Assembly (NCBI RefSeq): GCF_048892425.1
Contig: NZ_JBLZHU010000002.1
Location: 248,001-312,000 of the forward strand
From: Pacificispira sp002696645
GTDB lineage: Bacteria; Pseudomonadota; Alphaproteobacteria; UBA8366; Aestuariispiraceae
Reading direction: 5' to 3'
DNA: 64,000 nt
The notes beneath the pieces are model-generated. The model did no database searches, was not told the origin of the DNA, and was given only the letters and a program-made list of their open reading frames with translations. The stretch's first letter is position 1. Each line of letters opens with the position of its first letter. The translations under genes were made by a program, and so were the position numbers. Of this stretch, positions 15,799-24,696 are shown piece by piece.

Positions 15799-16371
15799 AT
15801 GGCGCAACAACGGGGATATTTTGGACTGGGCGTAGAAGGCCTGTCCAAGCCAATGAATGCTGGCAGCCTGATGCGGACCGCCCATTCCTTTGGTGCCAGT
15901 TTTACATTTGCGGTTTCTCCCTATGTCGATATGCGCGGCATTCGTCATGCTGACACATCGCGCACCGCCGACCAGGTCCCCTATTATCAATGGGATACGC
16001 CCGGCGACATCGTTCTGCCCAAGGGCTGTGCCCTTGTTGGCGTTGAACTGGTGGAACAGTCGATCATGCTGCCCTCTTTCCGACATCCGGAACGGGCGGC
16101 CTATGTTCTGGGCCCGGAACGTGGATCGCTGTCGCAGGCGATGATTGACCGGTGTGACTTCGTGGTGCGAATCCCGATCGCCTTTTGCGTGAATGTCGGC
16201 ATTGCTGGCGCGATTGTCTTATATGATCGCATGATCAGCCGGGGCCGCTATGCCGAACGCCCGGTAAAGGCCGGGGGGCCTGATATGGAATTGCCCCCCC
16301 ATGTCCATGGCGCGCAGGTTTTCCGAACCAAGCGGGTGGCAAAAAAGCCAATCGCGGCAAAGCCCCAATGA
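15799..16371 (+). CDS. SpoU/TrmH-family RNA 2'-O-methyltransferase
   Basis: A 190-residue SPOUT protein with the three SpoU motifs: motif I MNAGSLMRTAHSFGASF near the N-terminus, motif II YVLGPERGSLSQAMIDRCDF, and motif III VRIPIAFCVNVGIAGAIVLY, which form the trefoil-knot SAM site. The usual Asn of motif I (N-x-G-x2-R) is present. No separate RNA-binding domain; the tail is basic (FRTKRVAKKPIAAKPQ) and may hold RNA. Targets of such short alphaproteobacterial members are unproven (tRNA or rRNA ribose). Divergent from asparaginase; unlinked in function. Confidence 0.88.
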   Translation: MAQQRGYFGLGVEGLSKPMNAGSLMRTAHSFGASFTFAVSPYVDMRGIRHADTSRTADQVPYYQWDTPGDIVLPKGCALVGVELVEQSIMLPSFRHPERAAYVLGPERGSLSQAMIDRCDFVVRIPIAFCVNVGIAGAIVLYDRMISRGRYAERPVKAGGPDMELPPHVHGAQVFRTKRVAKKPIAAKPQ

Positions 16372-16570
16372 CACGAATTCCCAGAACTGCCGCAGCCTTG
16401 CCTTATTTCCGCCCCGTTATAAGGGCTTTTGTGGCATTCTGCGGTATTGAAGGCTACGGTGGTAGGGGCTTCATGCCGGTTCGTTGGGGGAGTATCCCTG
16501 TGATTTTGGCTTGGGTGGATTGGTCGTGACGGATGACGGTCAACCCGTTTTGGTGAGGATGTAAAACCAA

Positions 16571-17281
16571 ATGGCGCAGCAAATTGCTCTGGTAGATGAT
16601 GATCGCAACATTTTGACCTCTGTCTCTATTGCCCTGGAAGCGGAAGGCTTTGCTGTCAGCACCTATACCGATGGCGAAACCGCGCTTCGTGGCCTGACAA
16701 CCCGCCCAGTCGACTTGGCGATTTTGGATATCAAGATGCCCCGCATGGATGGCATGGAACTGTTGAGCAAGCTGCGTCAGACATCGGAAGTGCCGGTGAT
16801 TTTCCTGACATCCAAGGATGATGAGGTTGACGAGTTGATGGGTCTGCGCATGGGCGCGGATGATTACATCAAAAAGCCGTTTTCCCAGCGTTTGCTGATT
16901 GAGCGTATCCGCGCCCTGCTGCGTCGCGCGGAACTGGAACAGCGCAATGCGGATGGGACGCTGACCAAGGGTCAGGGTGCCTTCTCCCGAGGGGAACTGG
17001 TTATGGATGGAGACCGCCATCTGTGCACCTGGAAGGGAGAGCCGGTAAAGTTGACCGTGACAGAGTTTCTGTTGCTAAAAGCCCTGGCGCATCGTCCCGG
17101 CCATGTGAAAAATCGCGATCAGTTAATGGATTCCGCGTATGGCGAGAATATCTATGTCGATGATCGAACCATTGACAGCCACATCAAACGCCTGCGTAAA
17201 AAGCTGCGTCAGGTGGACGAGACATTCGATAATATCGAAACCCTGTATGGGGTCGGCTACCGATACAAGGATGAAGCCTGA
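16571..17281 (+). CDS. chvI: Response regulator ChvI
   Basis: A 236-residue OmpR/PhoB-type regulator. The receiver domain starts IALVDDDRNILTSVSIALEA and has the phospho-acceptor Asp53 in LDIKMPRMDG and Lys in DDYIKKPF. The C-terminal winged helix (about 130-232) includes LTVTEFLLLKALAHRPGHVK and YVDDRTIDSHIKRLRKKLR. ChvI is the essential or near-essential acid/envelope-stress regulator of alphaproteobacteria, paired with ChvG 28 bp downstream. The hprK/PTS genes that often follow chvIG are absent here. Confidence 0.93.
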   Translation: MAQQIALVDDDRNILTSVSIALEAEGFAVSTYTDGETALRGLTTRPVDLAILDIKMPRMDGMELLSKLRQTSEVPVIFLTSKDDEVDELMGLRMGADDYIKKPFSQRLLIERIRALLRRAELEQRNADGTLTKGQGAFSRGELVMDGDRHLCTWKGEPVKLTVTEFLLLKALAHRPGHVKNRDQLMDSAYGENIYVDDRTIDSHIKRLRKKLRQVDETFDNIETLYGVGYRYKDEA

Positions 17282-17309
17282 TATCAGGTTTTAAAGGGAT
17301 GTTGGCGCG

Positions 17310-19088
17310 TTGAAGTCTTCACGGACAGATAAGGATGCGACGACCCAGTCTTCCTATCGGGGGCAGGGCCAGTCCGATAGTGCGCATAAGGGGGATAAAT
17401 CATCGCCCCCCCGCGCGAAGGCGATGCGTCGCTTGCGGCGACGCCAGCGACTGTCCCCCCTGACCCGGAAAATACTTGCCGTCAACTTGCTGGCCTTGAT
17501 CATTCCTGTCTTGGGTATGCTGTATCTGGGACCCTATCGCGACCGTTTGGTGGAACAGGAACTCTTTGCCCTGAAAGAACAGGGGGAGATATTCTCAGGC
17601 GCGTTGGGAGAAGGCGCTATCGGTCTATTGGCAAACGGGCAGGAGGTTTTAAACATCGTGCCTGCGCGCGATCTGGTTCGCCGCCTGTCAGAAGCCAGCG
17701 ATGTCCGCGCCCGCTTCTATCTGGCGGATGGGTCCCTGGCGGTGGACAGCCGCCGCCTTGGCGTCACCGGACAGGATATCATGGTCGAAGAACTGCAGGA
17801 CCCGATCGATGACGAACAGACTCTGGCCCCGGTGGTCAATCCGATTGTCCGGTGGTTGGATGAATTGGCCCATTGGGTCGATAACCGGGATTATGATACC
17901 TATCGGGATCGGCGCGACTCGACAGTGGGCGATTATCCCGAAGCGATCCGGGCCTTGTCTGGTGAGACTGTGGGCTATGTCCGGCAGGATGCAAATCGCG
18001 AATTGGTGCTGTCGGTCGCCTTGCCGGTAGCGCGCTATGTTCATGTGTTTGGCAGTTTGATGCTGTCGCGGGATGGCGCGCGAATCGATTCCGCCATGCG
18101 CGATGTGCGATTGACCGTGCTGGCGGTTTTTGCCGGGGCGCTTGTCATAACGACATTGCTGTCCCTGTATTTTGCCGGAACCATTGCCCGTCCCCTGCAT
18201 CGACTGGCAGAGGCGGCAGAAAAGGTCCGCCATTCGGTTGGCCGGGATGCCATGGCAATTCCGGATCTGACGGGGCGTCATGATGAAATTGGTGATCTGT
18301 CGGGCGTCTTGCGGGAAATGACAGATGCTTTGACCAGCCGTATCACCGCCATCGAACGGTTTGCCGCAGATGTCAGTCACGAGATCAAGAATCCCCTGAC
18401 CTCCTTGAAAAGCGCGATTGAAACCGTTCAACGGGTAAAGAATCCAGACCATCAGCGCGAATTGCTGCGTATTGTGAAAGAGGATGTTGAGCGGCTGGAC
18501 CGTTTGATCACGGATATCTCAGATTCCTCACGCCTGGATGCGGAACTGGGCCGTATTCAGACGGAAGAGGTTGATATTGCAGAAATGCTGGACATGCTTG
18601 TCAGCGTTCATCGCACAGCGCGGGGCGAGTCACATCGCCGCGACGAGACAGAGCGCGAATCCGAGCCGAAAGCCGAAACCGGGCCGGTGCTGTCATTCAT
18701 TCGCCGGAATAATGGCCCGTTCAGTGTCGCAGGTATGGAAAGCCGATTGGTTCAGGTCTTCCAGAACATCATTTCCAATGCGGAGAGCTTCAGCCCGGAT
18801 GGTGGTAAGATTGAGTTATCTGTGATGCGTGACGATAACTGGATTGTCGCCATGTGCGAGGATGAGGGGCCGGGCCTGCCCGCAGGCAAACTGGATGCGA
18901 TATTCAACCGATTTTATACAGAGCGCCCGGAGCATGAGAAGTTTGGCGGGCATTCCGGTTTGGGTCTGTCGATCTGTAAGCAGATTGTAGAGGCCCATGG
19001 CGGTGCAATTCACGCAGAAAATCGCACGGGTTCTAAGGGGACACCATCGGGTGCGCGCTTTGTCGTTCGCTTGCCAGCCGCATCGTAA
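17310..19088 (+). CDS. chvG: Sensor histidine kinase ChvG
   Basis: A 592-residue membrane kinase starting at TTG (AAGGGA 11 nt upstream). A basic cytoplasmic tail of about 50 residues is followed by TM1 (about 53-73, ILAVNLLALIIPVLGMLYLG). A periplasmic sensor region of about 190 residues (stimulus_sens_1 type) precedes TM2 (about 270-292), then HAMP, HisKA with His357 in FAADVSHEIKNPLTSLKSA, and HATPase_c (NIISNAESFSPDGG; GGHSGLGLSICKQIVEAHGG). In relatives ExoR represses this sensor in the periplasm; exoR is not in this window. An Arg/Glu-rich insert (about 440-465) lies between HisKA and the ATPase domain. Confidence 0.93.
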   Translation: MKSSRTDKDATTQSSYRGQGQSDSAHKGDKSSPPRAKAMRRLRRRQRLSPLTRKILAVNLLALIIPVLGMLYLGPYRDRLVEQELFALKEQGEIFSGALGEGAIGLLANGQEVLNIVPARDLVRRLSEASDVRARFYLADGSLAVDSRRLGVTGQDIMVEELQDPIDDEQTLAPVVNPIVRWLDELAHWVDNRDYDTYRDRRDSTVGDYPEAIRALSGETVGYVRQDANRELVLSVALPVARYVHVFGSLMLSRDGARIDSAMRDVRLTVLAVFAGALVITTLLSLYFAGTIARPLHRLAEAAEKVRHSVGRDAMAIPDLTGRHDEIGDLSGVLREMTDALTSRITAIERFAADVSHEIKNPLTSLKSAIETVQRVKNPDHQRELLRIVKEDVERLDRLITDISDSSRLDAELGRIQTEEVDIAEMLDMLVSVHRTARGESHRRDETERESEPKAETGPVLSFIRRNNGPFSVAGMESRLVQVFQNIISNAESFSPDGGKIELSVMRDDNWIVAMCEDEGPGLPAGKLDAIFNRFYTERPEHEKFGGHSGLGLSICKQIVEAHGGAIHAENRTGSKGTPSGARFVVRLPAAS

Positions 19089-19195
19089 CATCCCTTCCTT
19101 TAGGATGCGCGACGATTTGGCGTCTTGAGGCGCGGCGGGCCGATCCCTTAATGTCTGGACCTTAAATTGAAAGATGTAACAAAAGCGATGGGTAC

Positions 19196-19852
19196 ATGAA
19201 TCGCAAAGCTCTCCCCATAATTGGTGTAATGTTGGCAGCCATGGCCGCGATCGGCCTGGCGGCTCTGGTCGCCTGGAATCAATTGGCTGGAACCGGTCAT
19301 GAACAAGGCGTCAGTCGTTCCGGTGAAGCACTGGTTGCGCCTGGCATCACTGTTGGCGGCAGCTTTGAACTGATCAATCAGGATGGTCAGACGGTCACGC
19401 AAGACAGTTTTCCGGGACAGTATCAGTTGATTTATTTCGGCTATAGCAGTTGCCCGGATGTGTGCCCGACGGAATTGTCCAGCATGGCAGCAGCCCTTGA
19501 TATCGTTGCGGAAAATAAGCCCGATCTGGCCAAACAAGTAACGCCGGTTTTTATTACCATCGATCCGGCGCGTGATACGCCTGAAATGATGAAAGACTAC
19601 GTCACCGCGTTTCACCCCCGTATGGTGGGCCTGACCGGATCTGATGCGGCAATTGCCGATATTGCCCGAAAATTTCGCGTTTTCTATTCTAAGGGCACCC
19701 AGATTGAGGGTGGATTTTACCTGATGAACCATTCCGGATATGTCTATTTCATGGCGCCGGACGGATCCTTCGTCACCATGTTCCATGGCGGAACGGCCCC
19801 TGAAACAATGGCGGAGGCGATCACCCGCTATGTTTCAGGCAAGGACGGTTAG
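19196..19852 (+). CDS. SCO1/SenC copper chaperone
   Basis: A 218-residue protein anchored by one N-terminal hydrophobic helix (about 7-28) with a periplasmic thioredoxin-like domain. The copper/redox motif CPDVCP (about residues 85-90) and the distal His in LMNHSGYVYF (about 181) are intact, as needed to insert or reduce the CuA site of cytochrome c oxidase. Characteristic strands: LINQDGQTVTQDSFPGQYQL and VFITIDPARDTPEMMKDY. It stands alone, 107 bp after chvG and about 100 bp before the cobalamin riboswitch; no oxidase genes are adjacent. Confidence 0.93.
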   Translation: MNRKALPIIGVMLAAMAAIGLAALVAWNQLAGTGHEQGVSRSGEALVAPGITVGGSFELINQDGQTVTQDSFPGQYQLIYFGYSSCPDVCPTELSSMAAALDIVAENKPDLAKQVTPVFITIDPARDTPEMMKDYVTAFHPRMVGLTGSDAAIADIARKFRVFYSKGTQIEGGFYLMNHSGYVYFMAPDGSFVTMFHGGTAPETMAEAITRYVSGKDG

Positions 19853-19952
19853 AACACATTTTAGAATATCCACAGCGCCAAAAAGGATACTGGGTGTCGC
19901 GTTCACGCTTGACGATGCTGTCGTGTCCGCGATACAGCTTAATGGAATGTGG

Positions 19953-20143
19953 ATCGGTGCTCCTTTAAGGGCCTTAAGGTCTTGGAGCGAAGAGGGAACA
20001 CAGGAAGGGTCTACCCATCAGGGGACCTGCGCCTGGGCCGCCCCCGCGACCGTGAGCGGTGAGTATTTTTCGATTTTGCCACTGAGGTTCGATGCCTTGG
20101 GAAGGCGGAAAGATACGAGGATCCGTGAGCCGGGAGACCTGCC
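19953..20143 (+). ncRNA. Cobalamin riboswitch
   Basis: The leader carries the class signature in order: TCGGTGC near the 5' end, GAGGGAACACAGG, the B12-box-side core ACCTGCG...GCCCCCGCGACCGT, TGCCACTGAGG, CTTGGGAAGGC, and the closing AGCCGGGAGACCTGCC. A downstream hairpin CACAC...GTGTG (about 20152-20179) leads straight to the GGGGGGAG ribosome site of cbtB, so translational control by B12 of the cobalt transporter genes is likely. Confidence 0.92.
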
Positions 20144-20196
20144 GAGCGACCACACGATCTCAAGAAACCGTCGGGTGTGACGGGGGGAGAAAAGTG

Positions 20197-20388
20197 ATGA
20201 AGACGCGTAACACGACCACCACTGCCGATCAGGCCTATCTCGCAAATCGGACACAGACTCTGGCTGCTGCGCTTGCCGCTGCTGTATTCGGGTCATTTCT
20301 GTTCCTGGCGATTGGTTTTGCCCATTCCGCAACGGTCCATAATGCGACCCATGATGCCCGGCACGCATTCGCGCTGCCCTGCCACTAA
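20197..20388 (+). CDS. cbtB: Cobalt transporter subunit CbtB
   Basis: A 63-residue protein with one transmembrane helix (about 22-44, LAAALAAAVFGSFLFLAIGF) and the C-terminal His-rich end HDARHAFALPCH typical of CbtB, thought to bind Co2+ at the membrane. ATG at 20197 with GGGGGGAG upstream; a GTG three bases earlier is possible. First gene after the cobalamin riboswitch; cbtA follows 126 bp later. Together they are predicted to import cobalt for B12 synthesis (cobD lies about 5 kb away). Confidence 0.92.
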   Translation: MKTRNTTTTADQAYLANRTQTLAAALAAAVFGSFLFLAIGFAHSATVHNATHDARHAFALPCH

Positions 20389-20514
20389 TCGCTATGGAAT
20401 GATTGGGGTCCGGGTCGGGCGTTTGTCTGACGCGGTGACCCGTCTCTGTTCAATCCAGTCTTATTGACCTGACCGTGGCACGATACCGTGCCGCGCAAGA
20501 ATGGGATATTGTCC

Positions 20515-21285
20515 ATGTTTAGAAAACTCTTCGGGGCGGCCTTTGCCGCCGGTATTATCGCGGGTCTGTTGATCACCGGCATTCAACAAGTCACCACCAC
20601 ACCGCTGATCCTGCATGCGGAAGAATATGAAAATGGCGGGCATGATCATGCCGCCGCCGTTCAGTCGGATTATGTGATTATTCAGACCAAACTGTTTTCA
20701 ACCCGCCCGTCTGCCGGGTCAGAGACGCTGTTCCTGGCCCACAGCAACAGTGGGACAGAAGGTCATGATCATGACGACGAGGCATGGGCACCAGAGGATG
20801 GCCTGGAACGGACCGTCTTTACATTGGGTGCAAATATTACGATGGGAATCGCCTTTGCCCTGATGCTGACGGCCGCCTTTGCTGTGCATGGCGGGGAAAT
20901 GTCGGGCCGTCGCGGCGTCCTGTGGGCGATGGGCGGTTTTGCCATGTTCACATTGGGCCCGAATTTGGGATTGCCGCCAGAGGTCCCGGGCAGCATGGCC
21001 GCTGAACTGGGGGCCCGCCAGATGTGGTGGCTGGGCTGTGCTGCGGCGACCGGGATTGGCCTGTGCCTGATGGTATTCGGGCGCAAGATTGGTTTTGTTG
21101 TGCTGGGCATATTGATCCTGATTGCACCGCATGTCATTGGCGCGCCGCATCCAGAGGAAATCGGGGGTGGGGTGCCGCCGGAACTGGCAGGTCATTTTGC
21201 CGCCGCTTCCATCGTGGTTGCGGCCGTTTTCTGGGCCATGCTGGGCTGGCTCAGCGGCACGTTCTACAAGCGGTTTGAGGCTTAA
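20515..21285 (+). CDS. cbtA: Cobalt transporter subunit CbtA
   Basis: A 256-residue membrane protein with about six helices. It starts MFRKLFGAAFAAGIIAGLLI, has the His-rich extramembrane loop typical of CbtA (NGGHDHAAAV; EGHDHDDEAW) and the conserved FTLGPNLGLPPEVPGSMAAE and HVIGAPHPEE segments. The in-frame ATG at 20488 is an alternative start. Its TAA stop (21283-21285) lies in the first bases of the 101-bp repeat array, so the array terminus forms the end of the gene. Confidence 0.92.
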   Translation: MFRKLFGAAFAAGIIAGLLITGIQQVTTTPLILHAEEYENGGHDHAAAVQSDYVIIQTKLFSTRPSAGSETLFLAHSNSGTEGHDHDDEAWAPEDGLERTVFTLGANITMGIAFALMLTAAFAVHGGEMSGRRGVLWAMGGFAMFTLGPNLGLPPEVPGSMAAELGARQMWWLGCAAATGIGLCLMVFGRKIGFVVLGILILIAPHVIGAPHPEEIGGGVPPELAGHFAAASIVVAAVFWAMLGWLSGTFYKRFEA

Positions 21286-21747
21286 AGCAAACCCCGAGCA
21301 GACGAAAGTCTGCGACGACGCGTTTGCTATAAAAACAAGAAGCCAGCGCATTTTGTGTGCGCTCATGCGGACGCATGATGCGCTGGCGCAAACCCCGAGC
21401 AGACGAAAGTCTGCGACGACGCGTTTGCTATAAAAACAAGAAGCCAGCGCATTTTGTGTGCGCTCATGCGGACGCATGATGCGCTGGCGCAAACCCCGAG
21501 CAGACGAAAGTCTGCGACGACGCGTTTGCTATAAAAGCAAGAAGCCGGCGCATTTTGTGTGCGCTCATGCGAACGCATGATGCGCTGTCGCAAACCCCGA
21601 GCAGACGAAAGTCTGCGACGACGCGTTTGCTATAAAAATAAGAAGCCAGTGCATTTTGTGTGCGCTCATGCGGACGCATGATGCGCTGGCGCAAACCCCG
21701 AGCAGACGAAAGTCTGCGACGACGCGTTTGCGTAAAATGATGTCTAA
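21282..21747. repeat. 101-bp palindromic element, internally amplified into a tandem array
   Basis: The unit beginning GCAAACCCCGAGCAGACG recurs exactly every 101 bp at 21287, 21388, 21489, 21590 and 21691 (four full copies and one of about 42 bp) with only scattered substitutions. Each unit holds GCAGAC-GAAA-GTCTGC inside GCAAAC...GTTTGC arms, and a second dyad CATGCG-GA-CGCATG inside AGCGCAT...ATGCGCT. The outer ends, TTAAAGCA (21282) and ATGATGTCTAA (to 21747), match those of the single copy at 45915-46015. The array fills the space between convergent cbtA and the DMT gene and provides both stop codons. Confidence 0.92.
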
Positions 21748-22649
21748 AGCAGGTTCTGTTCAGCGGGGTCTATCTGTTTGTTCAGGCGGTTTTCGCGCCA
21801 GGCAATGAAGATCCCGCTGGCAGTGACCATGCCACAGCCGATCCAGGTGGTCAGGGTCGGGAAATCCTGAAAAACGTAATAGCCCACAATGGTTGATGTC
21901 ACCATTTCCAGATAGGGCATTGGGGCCATGGCAGATGCTTCCAGCCGATCTGCCGCCCAGACGATCAGCCCATGGCCCAGCGTCAGGATCGCCCCCATAA
22001 TGCCGATCATGCCCCATTGGCGGGGTGTGAAGGGCTGATAGACGGGGATCACCACCACAGACATCACCAGAACGCCGATGAACCCCATCCACATCATTGT
22101 GACCATCGGGGGATTCTGCCCAGCGATTTTGCGCGTCACCAGCAGATAACCGGCAAAGCAGGCAGCCGTCGCCAGCGCATACAGGGATCCGGTTTGAAAT
22201 GAGTCCGCGCCGGGCCGCACGATCAGCAGCATGCCCAGAAAGCCAACCACCACGCCGGACCATCGCCAGATCCCGACACGTTCTTTCAGCACCAGTCCAG
22301 ACAGGGCGGTGACCAATAGGGGCGCAACAAACAGGGTGGCCGTCATGGTCGGCAGGGGGATGGTCAGCAGCCCGGTGAAGAAGAACATTGTCGCCGTGAC
22401 CAGCAGCAACGCCCGAATCACCTGACCCCAAAATTGCTTGGGTCGCAGGGCGGCGCGTCCATACAAAATCAGCACCAGCGGTGTCATGATGGCGGCATGG
22501 GCGACCCAACGGCCCCATCCGATCTGCAGGGGCGAAAGGCCTTCCGCTCCCATCATTTTACCCAATGCGTCCGCCAGGGGCAGCATCAAAAAGCCCATCC
22601 CAGCGATCAAAAACGCTAAGGACAGGCGGGGGCCTGGCACGGTTACCAT
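21744..22649 (-). CDS. DMT-superfamily (EamA) permease
   Basis: A 301-residue inner-membrane protein with ten predicted helices in two EamA repeats (about 10-145 and 155-285), e.g. PLPTMTATLFVAPLLVTALS and LEMVTSTIVGYYVFQDFPTL. Members export or exchange metabolites such as amino acids or riboflavin; substrate unknown. AGGG lies 8 nt before the ATG. The last codons LL-TAG run into the terminus of the 101-bp repeat array. It begins 25 bp after lpdA ends on the same strand and may be co-transcribed with it. Confidence 0.88.
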   Translation of the reverse strand: MVTVPGPRLSLAFLIAGMGFLMLPLADALGKMMGAEGLSPLQIGWGRWVAHAAIMTPLVLILYGRAALRPKQFWGQVIRALLLVTATMFFFTGLLTIPLPTMTATLFVAPLLVTALSGLVLKERVGIWRWSGVVVGFLGMLLIVRPGADSFQTGSLYALATAACFAGYLLVTRKIAGQNPPMVTMMWMGFIGVLVMSVVVIPVYQPFTPRQWGMIGIMGAILTLGHGLIVWAADRLEASAMAPMPYLEMVTSTIVGYYVFQDFPTLTTWIGCGMVTASGIFIAWRENRLNKQIDPAEQNLL

Positions 22650-22674
22650 TATTGTGACCCTAAGTGATGGCGCA

Positions 22675-24078
22675 TTACATGTGGATCGGGCGGTTATCCA
22701 CGGCCATAGCGGCCTCTTTCACAGCTTCCGAATAGGTCGGATGGGCGTGGCAGGTCCGCGCGATATCTTCTGCTGAGCCACCAAATTCGATGATGGTCAC
22801 GATCTCGTGGATGATATCGCCGGCACCCGGCCCGATGATATGGGCACCCAGAACCTTATCGGTTTCCGCATCGGCCAGGATTTTAACAAACCCTTCCGTT
22901 GCATCATTCGCCTTGCCCCGTGAATTGGCGGAGAAGGGGAATTTCCCGACCTTATAGGCACGCCCTTCTTTTTTCAGGCGTTCCTCGCTGGCCCCGACAT
23001 CGGCGACTTCCGGCCAGGTATAAATCACGCCTGGAATGGCGTCGTAATTGATATGGGGTTTTTGCCCAACCAGCATTTCCGCCACGACAACGCCTTCATC
23101 TTCGGCCTTATGGGCCAGCATCTGGCCGGGGATACAGTCGCCGATTGCATAGATGCCATCGACATTGGTCTTGTAATGCGCATCGACCTGAATGACGCCG
23201 CGCTTATCGCGCTCGACCCCCAATTCGTCCAGGCCCAGCCCATCCGTATAGGGCCGGCGACCGATGCACAGCAGAACCTTGTCGCAGGTCATTTTCTCAG
23301 CGTCGCCGCCATCGGCGGGTTCCATGGTTAGTTCAACGCCGGATTTCACCTTTTTCGCGCCGGTGACTTTGGTCTTCATCTTAAAATCCAGACCCTGCTT
23401 TTTAAGGATGCGCTGGAAGTTTTTCGAGACCTCGCCATCCATGGTTGGTGTGATGCGGTCCAAGAATTCAATTACCGTGACATCTGCCCCCAGGCGCTTC
23501 CAGACAGAGCCCAGCTCCAGCCCAATGACACCGCCGCCGATCACGACCAGATGCTTGGGCACTGCCTCAAACTCCAGGGCGCCAGTGGAGGTCACGATGG
23601 ATTTCTCATCCACCTCAATCCCCGGAAGGGGGGTGGATTCCGACCCGGTGGCGATCAGGATGTTTTTTGTGGAAAGCGTCTTGCCCTTATCGTCGCCTTC
23701 GGTGACAGAGACCCTACCCGGCTCGTCGATATGACCGCGCCCCTTGATATAGTCGACCTTGTTTTTCTTGAACAGAAACTCAATGCCCTTGGTCAGGTCG
23801 CCCACGATCTTGGATTTGCGCGCCATCATCGCCTTCAGGTCCAGCTTGGGGCTGACCACGATGCCATGATTGGCAAAGGAATGCTGGGCTTCATGATAAA
23901 ATTCGGACGATTGCAGCATGGCCTTTGAGGGGATGCAGCCGACATTCAGGCAGGTACCACCCAGGCTGCCGCGCATTTCCACACAGGCAACCTTCAGGCC
24001 CAGCTGCGCCGCACGAATAGCCGCCACATAGCCGCCCGGCCCGCCGCCAATCACCACCAGATCATATGTATCAGCCAT
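22675..24078 (-). CDS. lpdA: Dihydrolipoyl dehydrogenase
   Basis: The 467-residue flavoprotein reoxidises dihydrolipoamide of 2-oxoacid dehydrogenase or glycine-cleavage complexes with NAD+. FAD-binding VIGGGPGGYVAAIRAAQLG, redox cysteines Cys43 and Cys48 in GGTCLNVGCIPSK, NAD-binding VIGGGVIGLELGSVWKRLGA, and the active-site pair His446/Glu451 in HAHPTYSEAVKEA are all present. GAGGG lies 7 nt before the start. No E1/E2 genes are adjacent, so the partner complex (2-oxoglutarate, pyruvate or GCV) is open. Confidence 0.96.
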   Translation of the reverse strand: MADTYDLVVIGGGPGGYVAAIRAAQLGLKVACVEMRGSLGGTCLNVGCIPSKAMLQSSEFYHEAQHSFANHGIVVSPKLDLKAMMARKSKIVGDLTKGIEFLFKKNKVDYIKGRGHIDEPGRVSVTEGDDKGKTLSTKNILIATGSESTPLPGIEVDEKSIVTSTGALEFEAVPKHLVVIGGGVIGLELGSVWKRLGADVTVIEFLDRITPTMDGEVSKNFQRILKKQGLDFKMKTKVTGAKKVKSGVELTMEPADGGDAEKMTCDKVLLCIGRRPYTDGLGLDELGVERDKRGVIQVDAHYKTNVDGIYAIGDCIPGQMLAHKAEDEGVVVAEMLVGQKPHINYDAIPGVIYTWPEVADVGASEERLKKEGRAYKVGKFPFSANSRGKANDATEGFVKILADAETDKVLGAHIIGPGAGDIIHEIVTIIEFGGSAEDIARTCHAHPTYSEAVKEAAMAVDNRPIHM

Positions 24079-24297
24079 CGTCTAAACCCTCATATCTGTC
24101 GTTGTCTAATCATCGTGCGGACAGTGCCCCAAAGACACGCGCTGGGCAAGTGTGGCGGGCATTTATGAGGGCCCGATATGACGGGGTGTGTGCAAAATCA
24201 GTCGACTGGCTTTTGACACCGCCATAATTCAGCCCCACATATCCCTTATGAACTCGGGCTTTGATCAAACTGTGTGACTTGTTGAAAGGAAACGCTT

Positions 24298-24582
24298 ATG
24301 CGCCGTCTCATTCTCGCTTCTGCTGTGGCCGCCCTGGTTGGGGGAACGGCTGTGTCGGGCGTCGCCTGGGCAGAGGAAAATAAAAGTCCGGAATCCCTGG
24401 CCGCTGAGGGATTGCAACAGGTCATGCGGGCGATGGAAATGTTCATCTCGAACATCCCACTCTACGAAGCACCGGAAGTTCTTCCCAATGGCGATATCAT
24501 CATCCGGCGGGTTCAGCCCGATGACGAGCCGCAGGGAAAGGATACGCAGAAACAGGACGACAGCACGATCAAGGATATCTAA
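24298..24582 (+). CDS. Small periplasmic alphaproteobacterial protein, 94 aa
   Basis: A Sec signal peptide (cleavage after AWA25) precedes a short mature protein with an amphipathic helix (LAAEGLQQVMRAMEMFISNI), the motif PLYEAPEVLPNGDIIIRRV, and an acidic Lys/Asp/Gln-rich tail. That motif recurs in small secreted proteins of many alphaproteobacteria, but no function is known to me. GAAAGGAAA precedes the ATG. It is divergent from lpdA and runs into the GntR gene on the same strand. Confidence 0.8.
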   Translation: MRRLILASAVAALVGGTAVSGVAWAEENKSPESLAAEGLQQVMRAMEMFISNIPLYEAPEVLPNGDIIIRRVQPDDEPQGKDTQKQDDSTIKDI

Positions 24583-24656
24583 AGATCGTGGCTGTGGCCC
24601 CTTAAGGCGAAAAATCCTGTAAATTCTGTTGCGATGCGGGGGCGTCGCTCGCACAC

Positions 24657-24666
24657 TGTGATCACA
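24657..24666. promoter_or_regulatory. Palindrome TGTGATCACA upstream of the GntR gene
   Basis: A perfect 10-bp dyad 30 bp before the preferred GntR start. GntR/FadR-type repressors bind short dyads of this size near their own promoters. It lacks the 6-bp spacer of a CRP site. Inference only. Confidence 0.35.
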
Positions 24667-24696
24667 TTCATGGATTACAGCCTGACAGGCGCGCGC

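Noticed and set aside
15694..16086. N-terminal extension of the asparaginase frame by 131 codons
   Set aside because: It overlaps the divergent SpoU methyltransferase gene and does not resemble the family; the ATG at 15693 gives the normal N-terminus.
21287..21732. Repeated frames giving similar Arg/Ser-rich peptides, and the idea of a CRISPR array
   Set aside because: The whole 101-bp unit repeats, not a short repeat with variable spacers, and the frames follow the repeat period.
24657..24666. TGTGATCACA as a CRP/FNR site
   Set aside because: The half-sites lack the required central spacer; a GntR-type dyad is the better reading.
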